DNA from: SIG575 sp045632485
GTDB taxonomy: Bacteria > Bacillota > Clostridia > Oscillospirales > Acutalibacteraceae
Assembly (NCBI GenBank): GCA_045632485.1
Contig: JAZQWT010000067.1
Coordinates: 1-16,981 of the forward strand
Length of the DNA: 16,981 bases
Direction of reading: 5' to 3'
Shown: positions 8,043 through 15,239 of the stretch, piece after piece
Layout of the letters: the number at the start of each line of letters is the position of its first letter
How positions within the stretch are numbered: the first letter of the stretch is position 1
Program-made: the position numbers and the translations under genes
Notes under the pieces: model-generated
Seen by the model: the letters and a program-made list of their open reading frames with translations, nothing else
Databases searched by the model: none
Told to the model about the DNA's origin: nothing

Positions 8043-8071
8043 ATTCTATCAAAAAACATAAAAAAAGTCAA
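8043..8071 (-). promoter_or_regulatory. Promoter of the LRR lipoprotein gene
   Basis: On the - strand TTGACT (8071-8066) and TAGAAT (8048-8043) are separated by 17 bases. The predicted transcription start near 8036 leaves a ~28-base leader before the ATG at 8008, supporting that start. The -35 box lies only 6 bases from the -35 box proposed for the divergent glycosylase gene. Confidence 0.8.
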
Positions 8072-8077
8072 TTAATC

Positions 8078-8106
8078 TTGCCTGTCGGAATCCTTTATGA
8101 TAAAAT
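8078..8106 (+). promoter_or_regulatory. Candidate promoter of the 8-oxoguanine glycosylase gene
   Basis: TTGCCT (8078-8083) and TAAAAT (8101-8106) are spaced by 17 bases on the + strand. This is a moderate match. The predicted start near 8112-8114 would fall at the ribosome binding site AGGTAGGTG (8112-8120), leaving almost no leader, so an alternative -10 (TATGAT, 8096-8101) without a clear -35 is possible. Confidence 0.45.
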
Positions 8107-8125
8107 AAAAAAGGTAGGTGATTTT

Positions 8126-8944
8126 ATGGATATAAAAATCGAAAACAACAACCTGATTGTTAAAACAGACGGAGTAATTAATCTTGATTATACTCTTGAC
8201 TGCGGACAATCTTTCAGATGGAAAAAAACAGATAATATCTGGCAGACCGTTGCTTTCGGCAAAAAAATTTCTGTAAGTTGCGACGATAATAAAACACTGA
8301 TTTTTTACAATACAGCAGAAGAAGAATTTCAAAATATCTGGAAAAATTATTTTGACCTTGAACGTGATTACTCTCCTATCATTTCCCGCTTCAGCGAAGA
8401 TGCTTTTCTCAAAGAAGCAAGTAACAAGTATCATGGTATACGGGTACTTAATCAGGAACCGTGGGAAGCAATCTGTTCTTTTATAATTTCGCAGAATAAC
8501 AACATCCCCAGAATCAAAGGAATTATTGAACGTCTTTGTGAAACTTTCGGTGAAAATCTCGGTGACGGATTTTACACTTTTCCGTCAGCAGAAAAAATAT
8601 CTTCTCTCACCGTTGAAGATTTAGCACCATTACGTGCAGGCTTCAGAGCAAAATACATCCTTGACGCTGCGCAGAAAGTAGCAAACGGAGAAATTGATTT
8701 TGAAAAAATATTTGAAAATGATATCTCTTACGGCAGAGAAGAACTGATGAAAATAAAAGGTGTGGGAATGAAGATTGCAGAATGTGCGCTTTTATACGGC
8801 TTTAAAAAATCTGAAGCTTTCCCTGTTGATGTATGGGTAAAAAGAATTATGAGTGAGCTTTATCCTGAGGGAATTCCTGCCTGTGCTTACCCTGAAATCG
8901 GCATTGCGCAGCAGTACCTTTTCCATTGGCGACGCAATATATGA
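8126..8944 (+). CDS. ogg: 8-oxoguanine DNA glycosylase / AP lyase (Ogg1-type, HhH-GPD)
   Basis: This 272-residue enzyme should excise 8-oxoguanine paired with cytosine from oxidised DNA and nick the resulting abasic site, the first step of base excision repair. The N-terminal domain contains the Ogg1-like DCGQSFRW (25-32), and ISQNNNIPRI (121-130) matches the damage-pocket helix. The helix-hairpin-helix is MKIKGVGMKIAEC (208-220), with the predicted catalytic lysine K216. The catalytic aspartate is D235 in PVDVW. The C-terminus IAQQYLFHWRRNI is normal in kind for bacterial Ogg proteins. Start: ATG 8126, 5 bases after AGGTAGGTG; an in-frame ATG at 8078 would begin at the promoter's -35 region and lacks a ribosome binding site. 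It is a single-gene unit divergent from the LRR lipoprotein. A 7-bp A/T stem at 8955-8971 follows the gene but is a weak terminator. Confidence 0.92.
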   Translation: MDIKIENNNLIVKTDGVINLDYTLDCGQSFRWKKTDNIWQTVAFGKKISVSCDDNKTLIFYNTAEEEFQNIWKNYFDLERDYSPIISRFSEDAFLKEASNKYHGIRVLNQEPWEAICSFIISQNNNIPRIKGIIERLCETFGENLGDGFYTFPSAEKISSLTVEDLAPLRAGFRAKYILDAAQKVANGEIDFEKIFENDISYGREELMKIKGVGMKIAECALLYGFKKSEAFPVDVWVKRIMSELYPEGIPACAYPEIGIAQQYLFHWRRNI

Positions 8945-8973
8945 AAAACAGGTGAAATATCTTTGATATTTAT

Positions 8974-9002
8974 TTGACAAACTTGTTTTTTTGGTGTACT
9001 AT
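8974..9002 (+). promoter_or_regulatory. Promoter of the aconitase X operon
   Basis: TTGACA (8974-8979) and TACTAT (8997-9002) are separated by exactly 17 bases. The predicted start near 9009 gives a leader of about 30 bases that includes AAAGGGAG before the ATG at 9041. A perfect 7-bp A/T dyad (AAATATC at 8955-8961, GATATTT at 8965-8971) lies directly upstream of the -35 box; it could be a weak terminator for the preceding gene or an operator half-site. Confidence 0.85.
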
Positions 9003-9040
9003 ATTAAGGAAAAAATATTAAAGCGAAAGGGAGATACGCT

Positions 9041-10327
9041 ATGAAATACAATATGACATTGACCCCTGAAGAAGAAGCTATACTCAATGGCTCTCAGGGC
9101 GAAACAATGGCAAAAGTAATGAAAACTCTTGTGCTCTACGGCGATGCTTTCGGAGCAACAAAGATGGTTCCCGTAACAAGCGAAAAGGGACATCTCGTAA
9201 CAAGCTTCGGTCTTAAGGTTATGAAACCCGTATACAGCCTTATGGACCAGCTTATTGAGGGCGGTGCACTTTCAAAACAGAAATTCTCTGTAGACCCCAA
9301 GCCCCTCGACCCCAATGTTCCCGCAAACTTCCTGCAGAAAACTATTTTCAACAAATTTATGTATTCAATGCAGGACAGCTACGATAAACAGCTTGCCGAT
9401 ATGGGTCTTATCGATGATAAGTCTTACACATGCACATGCTACATGGAAGAGGTTGGCAATATCCCCAAGAAAGGTGACATTCTTTCATGGGCTGAATCTT
9501 CAGCAGTTGTTTTCGCAAACTCCGTTCTCGGTGCAAGATGTAACCGTAACTCAGGTATCATTGAGCTCTTCGGTTCAATTATAGGCAAGGTTCCTTATTT
9601 CGGTCTTCTCACAGACGAAGGCAGAAAAGCAACATGGATTGTTGAAGTTAAAACAACTAAAAAACCCGAAGCACAGATTCTCGGCTCTGCTATCGGCATG
9701 AAGGTTATGGAAGATGTACCCTTCGTTAAAGGTCTCGATAAATGGATCGGCACTGAGCTTGACGGTGATACAAAAGCTTATCTCAAAGACTTCGGTGCTG
9801 CAACAGCTTCAAACGGTGCAGTTGGCCTCTATCACATCGAAAACCTTACTCCCGAAGCAGTTGAAATGGGCGAAAACCTTATCGAAGAAAATGCAAAGGT
9901 TTATGTTATTGATGATGCTGAACTTGAAAGAGTTCAGGCAAACTATCCCGTTATGTGGAAAGACAAGGAAGCAACACCCAAGCTTTGCTTCGTAGGCTGT
10001 CCCCACCTTTCACATGCACAGCTTATCGAATGGACTGATAATGTTGCTGAAGGACTTAAGAAAAACGGTCTCAAAAAGGTTTCAATCCCCACTGTATTCA
10101 CAGCAGCTCCTGCAGTTATTGATGAATTCAATAAAACTCCTTATGCAAAGAAGCTTGCTGACACAGGCGTTATTCTCAGCTACATCTGTCCTTTGATGTA
10201 TATGAATAATCCTCTTTGCAAATCTATGCCCGTTATCACAAACTCAAACAAACTCAGAACATACACAACATCTCGCTATTACAGAAGCGATGAAATTCTT
10301 GATATAATCACAAAGGAGGCAAAATAA
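9041..10327 (+). CDS. Aconitase X (AcnX) catalytic domain, large subunit (DUF521 family)
   Basis: This 428-residue protein is the large subunit of an aconitase X enzyme. These are iron-sulfur dehydratases related to aconitase; characterised members are bacterial cis-3-hydroxy-L-proline dehydratase and archaeal mevalonate 5-phosphate dehydratase. The N-terminus MTLTPEEEAILNG followed by YGDAFGA is typical, as is WAESSAVVFANSVLGAR (150-166). Likely cluster or active-site cysteines are C131 or C133, C167 (GARCNRNSG), C320 (GCPHLS) and C383 (YICP). From memory, better-known members have TNREGG where this has CNRNSG, and a Pro where C133 lies, so the substrate pocket may differ. It is transcribed from its own strong promoter and followed one base later by the small subunit. 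No hydroxyproline or mevalonate genes are nearby. The family call is secure, the reaction is not. Confidence 0.88.
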   Translation: MKYNMTLTPEEEAILNGSQGETMAKVMKTLVLYGDAFGATKMVPVTSEKGHLVTSFGLKVMKPVYSLMDQLIEGGALSKQKFSVDPKPLDPNVPANFLQKTIFNKFMYSMQDSYDKQLADMGLIDDKSYTCTCYMEEVGNIPKKGDILSWAESSAVVFANSVLGARCNRNSGIIELFGSIIGKVPYFGLLTDEGRKATWIVEVKTTKKPEAQILGSAIGMKVMEDVPFVKGLDKWIGTELDGDTKAYLKDFGAATASNGAVGLYHIENLTPEAVEMGENLIEENAKVYVIDDAELERVQANYPVMWKDKEATPKLCFVGCPHLSHAQLIEWTDNVAEGLKKNGLKKVSIPTVFTAAPAVIDEFNKTPYAKKLADTGVILSYICPLMYMNNPLCKSMPVITNSNKLRTYTTSRYYRSDEILDIITKEAK

Positions 10328-10328
10328 A

Positions 10329-10793
10329 ATGAAACAGTTTAAAGGCAGACCTGTTGTTGCAGGTAAATGTACTTCAGAAGCCCTTGTTTCTCACGGCGGT
10401 TTCAACACTCTTGCCTCATTCCAGAACGCTCTTCAGTTCGGCGATATGCCGTTGATCGGAGATAAGGACAAGGAAACAAAATGCGGCGACCAGAACAACG
10501 CCGATCTCTACAACAAGCCTATGGCTCGTAAGGCACTTTGCCTTCCCCAGACAATCGGTTCAACTACAGGTGGTATGGTTCTTTACTGTGCAAAGGTTCT
10601 TGAAAGAAACCCTGCTTGTATGCTCTTCTCAGAACATATCGACTCTCTTGCAGCTGCAGGTGCAGTTCTCGGTGCTGTATGGACAGATTCTCCTATGCCC
10701 GTTGTTGACTGCCTCGGTGAAGAATTCCTTTCTTACGTTAAAGACGGAATGAAAATCACAGTAGACGAAGACGGCACAGTAACAGTTGAATAA
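10329..10793 (+). CDS. Aconitase X swivel domain, small subunit (DUF126 family)
   Basis: This 154-residue protein matches the small, swivelling domain of aconitase X, which closes over the large subunit to complete the active site. Family features are the opening GRPVVAGKCTSEALV (6-20), the IGSTTGG motif (76-82), whose Ser78 corresponds to the conserved catalytic serine in the GS-x-x-G loop, and the D(S)LAAAGAVLGAVWTDSPMPVVD stretch near 105-127. The ribosome binding site AAGGAGGC lies inside the last codons of the large-subunit gene, and only one base separates the two genes, so they are translationally coupled and should form one heteromeric enzyme. Length is normal for the family. The stop is followed by ~100 bases of structured 3' untranslated sequence before the terminator. 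Confidence 0.88.
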   Translation: MKQFKGRPVVAGKCTSEALVSHGGFNTLASFQNALQFGDMPLIGDKDKETKCGDQNNADLYNKPMARKALCLPQTIGSTTGGMVLYCAKVLERNPACMLFSEHIDSLAAAGAVLGAVWTDSPMPVVDCLGEEFLSYVKDGMKITVDEDGTVTVE

Positions 10794-10799
10794 TTTATA

Positions 10800-10881
10800 A
10801 TATCACTGATTTTAGTGTGATTGAATTGGTAGTTTACTGCCCATAGATAGTTTTTAATGCTATCACCGATATTAGTGATAT
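10800..10881. repeat. 82-bp palindromic element with terminal inverted repeats, in the 3' UTR of the AcnX operon
   Basis: Exact 8-bp inverted ends (ATATCACT at 10800-10807 and AGTGATAT at 10874-10881) bound this intergenic element. Each end is itself an imperfect dyad: 10801-10820 and 10861-10880 match at 16 of 20 positions as direct copies exactly 60 bases apart. Inside are two more small hairpins, GGTAG/CTGCC (10828-10841) and GATAG/CTATC (10846-10864). It codes for nothing and would be transcribed into the AcnX mRNA tail. It resembles a short miniature or REP-like palindromic repeat, but whether it recurs in the genome cannot be seen here. Confidence 0.55.
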
Positions 10882-10896
10882 AAAACTTTACAGAAT

Positions 10897-10930
10897 AAAA
10901 ACTCCCCTTGAATCTTCAAGGGGAGTTTTT
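10897..10930. terminator. Bidirectional Rho-independent terminator between the AcnX operon and cysS
   Basis: An 11-bp perfect stem (ACTCCCCTTGA at 10901-10911 with TCAAGGGGAGT at 10916-10926) has a 4-base loop and is flanked by A4 on the left and T6 on the right. It therefore terminates the AcnX transcript on the + strand and the cysE-cysS transcript on the - strand, whose stop codon lies 13 bases away. Confidence 0.93.
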
Positions 10931-10942
10931 TCGTTTTGATAG

Positions 10943-12340
10943 TTAAGCTTTATGCCATTTAACGCCCTGAGGTGTATCTTCAAGGACAATGTTCATAGCT
11001 TTGAGAGTATCGCGGATTTCGTCTGCACGTGCCCAGTTTTTGTTTTTTCTTGCTTCTGCACGTTCAGCAATAAGTGCTTCAACTTCTTCGTCGAGGCTTT
11101 CTTTCTTTCTGTTATAAACAAGACCAAGAACATCTGTAAGCTCGTCAAACAACGCTGCTGCACCTTCGCAAAGTGCTTTTGAGGGATTTTTCTCAATTAC
11201 GTTTGTATTGATGTCTCTTACAAGGTCGAAAACTGCAGCGATCGCATCTGCTGTGTTAAAATCGTCATCCATTGCAGTAATAAACTGCTCACGACGTTTT
11301 GCAAGAAGTTCAAGAACTTCGTTGTCTGTATCGTTTGAATCTGCAACTGCATTTTCAAGAGCAAAATCAAGACTGTCACGGCAAGTATAAAGACGTGTAA
11401 GAGATGCTTTACACTGATTGATGATATCAATGCTATAGTTAATGGGACTTCTGTAGGAAGAAGAAATCATAAGGAATCTGATAGGCTCATAGCCGTATTC
11501 GTTTGCGACATCACGTACTGTGAAGAAATTGCCGAGAGATTTTGACATCTTTACATTGTCAACATTGATGTAACCGTTGTGCATCCAGTAGTTTGCAAAT
11601 GGTGCACCGTTGCAGCATTCTGACTGTGCAATTTCGTTTTCGTGGTGGGGGAAGATAAGGTCCTGACCGCCGCAATGAATATCTATTGTATCACCAAGGT
11701 ATCTGTGTACCATTGCAGAACATTCAATGTGCCAGCCGGGTCTGCCGTTGCCCCAGGGAGATTCCCAGTAAGGTTCGCCGGGCTTTGCGTTTTTCCAGAG
11801 AGCAAAATCCATAGGCTCTTTCTTAAGTTCGCCGATACTGATTCGTGCACCTGCTCCAAGGTCTTCAAGAGGGTGATGTGAAAGCTTACCATATTCATTG
11901 AACTTCTTTGTGCTGAAATAAACGTCACCGTTTACTGCGTATGCAAAACCTTTTTCTTCAAGAGTTTTTATGATGTTGATAATTTCATCGATGTTTTCTG
12001 TTGCTTTGGGATGTGTTGTTGCTTCGCGGATATTCATACCCTTAACATCTGTCCAGAATTCTTCAATATATTTTTCACTGACAGTTTTGTAATCAGAATT
12101 TTCTTCGTTTGCACGTTTGATAATTTTGTCGTCAATGTCAGTAAAGTTCTGAACAAAGTTTACTTTATATCCTCTGTATTCAAAATATCTGCGTACTACA
12201 TCAAAAACACAAAGAGGTCTTGCGTTACCGATGTGAATAAAATTGTAAACTGTAGGTCCGCAGGCATACATTTTAACTTCGCCTTCTGTGATAGGCCGGA
12301 ATTCGTCTTTCTGTCTTGTAAGTGTGTTGAAAATTTTCAT
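10943..12340 (-). CDS. cysS: Cysteinyl-tRNA synthetase
   Basis: This 465-residue class I aminoacyl-tRNA synthetase attaches cysteine to tRNA-Cys in the cytoplasm. The class I signatures are HIGN (36-39) and KMSKS (264-268). The zinc site that selects cysteine is complete: C27 in YACGPTVY, C207 in WHIECSAM, H232 and E236 in FPHHENE. The C-terminal helical and anticodon-binding parts are present and the length is standard. The ATG at 12340 follows AAAGGG. cysE ends only 15 bases upstream, so the two genes form one operon controlled by the T-box upstream of cysE. It ends at the bidirectional terminator. Confidence 0.97.
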   Translation of the reverse strand: MKIFNTLTRQKDEFRPITEGEVKMYACGPTVYNFIHIGNARPLCVFDVVRRYFEYRGYKVNFVQNFTDIDDKIIKRANEENSDYKTVSEKYIEEFWTDVKGMNIREATTHPKATENIDEIINIIKTLEEKGFAYAVNGDVYFSTKKFNEYGKLSHHPLEDLGAGARISIGELKKEPMDFALWKNAKPGEPYWESPWGNGRPGWHIECSAMVHRYLGDTIDIHCGGQDLIFPHHENEIAQSECCNGAPFANYWMHNGYINVDNVKMSKSLGNFFTVRDVANEYGYEPIRFLMISSSYRSPINYSIDIINQCKASLTRLYTCRDSLDFALENAVADSNDTDNEVLELLAKRREQFITAMDDDFNTADAIAAVFDLVRDINTNVIEKNPSKALCEGAAALFDELTDVLGLVYNRKKESLDEEVEALIAERAEARKNKNWARADEIRDTLKAMNIVLEDTPQGVKWHKA

Positions 12341-12355
12341 ACTTTTACCCTTTCA

Positions 12356-12982
12356 TTACTTTTCTTCTATTTGTTTTTTTAATTTTTTAATTTCTTCTTC
12401 AAGTCTGTTCAGTTCCTGTGCAACAGGGTCAGGAATGTGAATCTGGTCAAGAGTATCAACTCTGTTTCCGTTCAATTTCACAACTCTCGCAGGAACACCC
12501 ACAGCCGTGCTGTTTTCGGGAATATCATCAAGCACAACTGCACCTGAAGCGATGTTTGTGTTACTGCCGATTGTAAGAGGTCCTAAAACTTTTGCACCTG
12601 AACCGATAAGCACGTGGTTGCCGATTGTAGGATGACGCTTGCCTGTATCTTTACCTGTACCGCCAAGTGTTACACCCTGATAAACAATAACATCATCACC
12701 AATTTCAGTTGTTTCACCTATAACAACACCTGTGCCGTGGTCAATAAAAAATCTTTTGCCGATTTTTGCGGCAGGGTGAATTTCTATACCTGTTTTTCTT
12801 GCCGCACGCTGCGAAACATATCTTGCAAGAAAATAGAATTTTTTGTGATAGAGTTTATATGCAAGTCTGTGTGCCCTTATAGCTTTGAGTCCGGGATATA
12901 GAAGAAGGATTTCTATTGCCGAACGTGCAGCGGGGTCTCTTTTTTTCACACATTCAATGTCTTCTCTGATTTGCTTGAACAT
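12356..12982 (-). CDS. cysE: Serine O-acetyltransferase
   Basis: This 208-residue enzyme transfers acetyl from acetyl-CoA to serine, giving O-acetylserine, the precursor that cysteine synthase turns into cysteine. A short N-terminal helical region (1-60) is followed by a left-handed beta-helix of hexapeptide repeats (about 64-170). It carries the family's DHGTGVVIGET (81-91), VTLGGTGK (104-111) and KRHP (115-118) motifs. The C-terminus (188-208) is a Lys/Glu-rich coiled coil. It is shorter than the E. coli enzyme at the N-terminus, as is usual in Firmicutes. AAGGAGG (12997-12991) lies 8 bases before the ATG. It is the first gene after the T-box leader, so its expression should depend on uncharged tRNA-Cys. 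Confidence 0.95.
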   Translation of the reverse strand: MFKQIREDIECVKKRDPAARSAIEILLLYPGLKAIRAHRLAYKLYHKKFYFLARYVSQRAARKTGIEIHPAAKIGKRFFIDHGTGVVIGETTEIGDDVIVYQGVTLGGTGKDTGKRHPTIGNHVLIGSGAKVLGPLTIGSNTNIASGAVVLDDIPENSTAVGVPARVVKLNGNRVDTLDQIHIPDPVAQELNRLEEEIKKLKKQIEEK

Positions 12983-13000
12983 ACCTGTCGCCTCCTTCTG

Positions 13001-13269
13001 TAAAAATAAAAACCTCCGTTATCTTTCGACAACGGAGGCGTAAATACGCGGTTCCACTCCTGTTTATAACTTCGCTTCCTCTGTGGAAAGCTTACGCCTG
13101 TAACGGGGCATTCCGCAAGGCGATACTAAGCGTCAAAACTTTTCCCACCTCGTGCTGACGGGTGCATTTCACTGAGGAAAGCAAGGCATCTCGCACCACA
13201 CAATGCCCTCTCTTGATACTTTCTTGTCAGGTACTTCTCCCGATAAACGCATTTAAAAATTAACTTGTT
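13001..13269 (-). promoter_or_regulatory. T-box riboswitch leader, cysteine-specific, controlling cysE-cysS
   Basis: On the - strand the leader contains the T-box core AGGAGTGGAACCGCG (13061-13047). Next come the antiterminator arms, GCGTA/TACGC and GGAG/CTCC, around a TGGAACC bulge. A competing terminator follows: stem 13013-13038 with a GAAA tetraloop and an 11-bp helix, then TTTTTATTTTT. Stem I lies near 13130-13250, with AGTA and GAA loop-E sequences and the distal GGTGCGAG motif. The specifier reads GAAATGCACC, with TGC (Cys) at 13166-13164. The variable bulge base is A (TGGA), complementary to the U73 discriminator typical of tRNA-Cys. Uncharged tRNA-Cys should stabilise the antiterminator and switch on cysE-cysS. 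Confidence 0.95.
13013..13038 (-). terminator. T-box attenuator terminator hairpin
   Basis: CCTCCGTT and AACGGAGG form the main stem, extended by a G-T wobble, T-A and C-G pair to a GAAA tetraloop. On the - strand T5 A T5 follows (13012-13001). Its left arm overlaps the antiterminator's distal CTCC, so the two structures exclude each other. Confidence 0.92.
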
Positions 13270-13275
13270 AATACT

Positions 13276-13304
13276 ATTATATCATATAATTCTGAAAATT
13301 TCAC
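13276..13304 (-). promoter_or_regulatory. Promoter of the T-box-cysE-cysS operon
   Basis: On the - strand TATAAT (13281-13276) is preceded by TGA, making an extended -10 (TGnTATAAT). A partial -35 match, GTGAAA (13304-13299), lies 17 bases upstream. The predicted start near 13269 fits the 5' end of the T-box stem I region. The promoter begins only four bases after the pgsA stop codon. Confidence 0.75.
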
Positions 13305-13307
13305 TAC

Positions 13308-13880
13308 TTATTTTGAAAAATCTATAACTTTTACTGCCTGCACAACATAAATTACACCTGAAATTAAAGTAAAGACAGCAATTATCCACATCGCAATATT
13401 AGAAACAGTAATAAAATACTGGTACGGCATAATATGGAAATCTTTAATAAGCTCTGCGATGAGCATAACCAGAATAGAAAAAGTCATCTGTGTTACAGTT
13501 TTGATTTTTCCCCAGATATTTGCAGGAATAACCACGCCCTGAACGGTTGCAATCATTCTCATGCCCGTAACTGTAAATTCGCGTGTAAGCACAATCATAA
13601 GCACCCAGATGTTGCAAAGACCGAATTTCATAAAACCTAAAAGCGCAGCAGTTGTGAGCATTTTATCTGCAAGAGGGTCAAGGAGTTTTCCGAGATTTGT
13701 GACCTGATTGTTTTTTCTTGCAAGCTTGCCGTCAATAAGGTCTGTAATACTTGCAACAGAGAAGATTATAAGCGACCACAAAAAGCTGTGCGGAAGCATT
13801 TCCGCCATAAGAAACACCAGAAAAACAGGTGCTAAAAATATTCTTATTACAGTAAGCAAATTAGGTACATTAAATTTCAT
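13308..13880 (-). CDS. pgsA: CDP-diacylglycerol-glycerol-3-phosphate 3-phosphatidyltransferase
   Basis: This 190-residue integral membrane enzyme makes phosphatidylglycerol phosphate from CDP-diacylglycerol and glycerol 3-phosphate, the committed step of phosphatidylglycerol synthesis. The complete CDP-alcohol phosphotransferase motif D-G-x2-A-R-x8-G-x3-D-x3-D is at 50-72 (D50, G51, A54, R55, G64, D68, D72). Hydrophobic segments near 8-26, 33-46, 75-95, 118-142 and 155-180 fit a multi-pass membrane protein. The ATG at 13880 follows GGTGGAG. It starts 12 bases after the rimO stop, so it is the last gene of the recA-recX-rimO-pgsA cluster. No terminator follows it before the T-box promoter. Confidence 0.93.
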   Translation of the reverse strand: MKFNVPNLLTVIRIFLAPVFLVFLMAEMLPHSFLWSLIIFSVASITDLIDGKLARKNNQVTNLGKLLDPLADKMLTTAALLGFMKFGLCNIWVLMIVLTREFTVTGMRMIATVQGVVIPANIWGKIKTVTQMTFSILVMLIAELIKDFHIMPYQYFITVSNIAMWIIAVFTLISGVIYVVQAVKVIDFSK

Positions 13881-13892
13881 ATCTCCACCGCC

Positions 13893-15230
13893 TTAATCAA
13901 AATTTTCTCTGCCCACAAGGTCATAATCCTGCAGGTCTGTGATCATTACTTCTGCAAAGTCGCCTTCTTCAAAGGAGTTTTCCGAAGTGAAGTAAACAAG
14001 TGTGTCAATTTCAGGGGCATCCATATAACTTCTGCCTATATAGCAGTCAAGATATCCGTCGTATCCTTCCACGAAAACTTTGAGAACTCTCCCCATAAGT
14101 TCTTCGTTTTTCTCATCGACAATATTTCTCTGCAACTCCATAATATTTTCGCCACGGTTAACCTTAATCTGCTCATCAATCTGATTTTCAAATGTAGCAG
14201 CAGGAGTACCCTCCTGAGGAGAATACGTAAAACAACCGAGACGGTCAAAGCGCATATCTTTTACAAATTCTGCAAGAGTTTCGAATTCTTTCTCTCCCTC
14301 ACCCGGGAAGCCTGTGATAAATGTTGTTCTGATAACAACATCAGGCATATATCTTCTTATTTTTTCAATCAGTTCACGCAAAGATTTATCGTCTCCTGAA
14401 CGGTTCATAAGTTTTAAAACTTTTCCGTCTGCGTGCTGTAAAGGCAAATCTATATAGTGGACGATTTTTTCGTTATCTCTCATTACTTCAAGAAGTCTGT
14501 CAGTAATTCTGTCGGGATAACAGTAAAGAATTCTTATCCATTCAATGCCGTCAATTTCCACTAACCTTTCAAGCAGGTCCGCAAGTTTCGGTTCACCGTA
14601 AAGGTCTTCGCCGTATCTCGTTGTATCCTGTGCCACAACGATAAGCTCCTTCACTCCCGCCAGAGCCAGTTCTTCTGCTTCTTTTATTATATCTTCTTCC
14701 TTACGGCTTCTGAAATCGCCTCGTATATCGGGAATTGCACAGTAAGTACATCTGTTTGAGCAGCCCTCTGCAATTTTAAGATATGCCCAATGGTCAGGCG
14801 ATAAAAGATGTCTTGCACCGTTAAGGGGCATATCACACTTAGGTCTGAAATGAGCTTTTCTGTTACCTTTGACTGCCTCTTTGCAGATTTCTGCTATATC
14901 ACCATTTGAGCCAATACCTACAACGGCATCAACTTCAGGGAATTCATTTAATATTTCTTCCTTATAAACCTCACTCAAACAGCCTGTGATGACAATTGCT
15001 TCTGTTTCGCCGTTATTTTTCATTTCAACAACATCAAGAATATTATCAATTGCTTCTCTTTTGGCTTCGTCAATAAATCCGCAGGTATTTATAATAACAA
15101 CATCAACACTACCGTCTGTCATATCAGAAAAAACGAATCCGTCATCTTCAAGACGGGCAATAAGCATTTCCGCGTCAACCTGATTTTTAGGACAGCCGAG
15201 AGAAATCAAAGCCGCTCTGAGTTCATTCAT
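13893..15230 (-). CDS. rimO: Ribosomal protein S12 (Asp) methylthiotransferase
   Basis: This 445-residue radical-SAM enzyme adds a methylthio group to the conserved aspartate of ribosomal protein S12. The N-terminal domain holds the auxiliary [4Fe-4S] cluster through C13 (SLGCPKNQVDAE), C50 and C84. The radical-SAM cluster ligands are C157, C161 and C164 in EGCSNRCTYCAIPDIRG, a RimO-type rather than MiaB-type motif. A C-terminal TRAM domain (about 375-445) follows. The length is standard. ATG 15230 lies 9 bases after the recX stop, with GAGGT partly within the recX stop region, so translation is probably coupled. The nearest relative to exclude is the tRNA enzyme MiaB; the GCPKNQVDAE and IPDIRG motifs favour RimO. 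Confidence 0.95.
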   Translation of the reverse strand: MNELRAALISLGCPKNQVDAEMLIARLEDDGFVFSDMTDGSVDVVIINTCGFIDEAKREAIDNILDVVEMKNNGETEAIVITGCLSEVYKEEILNEFPEVDAVVGIGSNGDIAEICKEAVKGNRKAHFRPKCDMPLNGARHLLSPDHWAYLKIAEGCSNRCTYCAIPDIRGDFRSRKEEDIIKEAEELALAGVKELIVVAQDTTRYGEDLYGEPKLADLLERLVEIDGIEWIRILYCYPDRITDRLLEVMRDNEKIVHYIDLPLQHADGKVLKLMNRSGDDKSLRELIEKIRRYMPDVVIRTTFITGFPGEGEKEFETLAEFVKDMRFDRLGCFTYSPQEGTPAATFENQIDEQIKVNRGENIMELQRNIVDEKNEELMGRVLKVFVEGYDGYLDCYIGRSYMDAPEIDTLVYFTSENSFEEGDFAEVMITDLQDYDLVGRENFD

Positions 15231-15239
15231 AGGTTTACC

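Noticed and set aside
8009..8071. Earlier in-frame starts for the LRR lipoprotein.
   Set aside because: They fall inside or beside the promoter, lack a ribosome binding site and would place polar residues before the lipoprotein signal peptide.
8955..8971. A 7-bp A/T stem after the glycosylase gene as a terminator.
   Set aside because: The stem is all A/T except one C-G pair, has a 3-base loop and lacks a T-run; it is recorded only as a dyad beside the AcnX promoter.
8900..8990. Possible frameshift at the end of the glycosylase gene.
   Set aside because: The in-frame ending IAQQYLFHWRRNI is a plausible family C-terminus and other frames do not extend it in a family-like way.
13164..13168. 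A methionine (ATG) reading of the T-box specifier.
   Set aside because: TGC in the neighbouring register fits the cysE-cysS context, is followed by the usual A, and the UGGA bulge matches U73 of tRNA-Cys rather than A73 of tRNA-Met.
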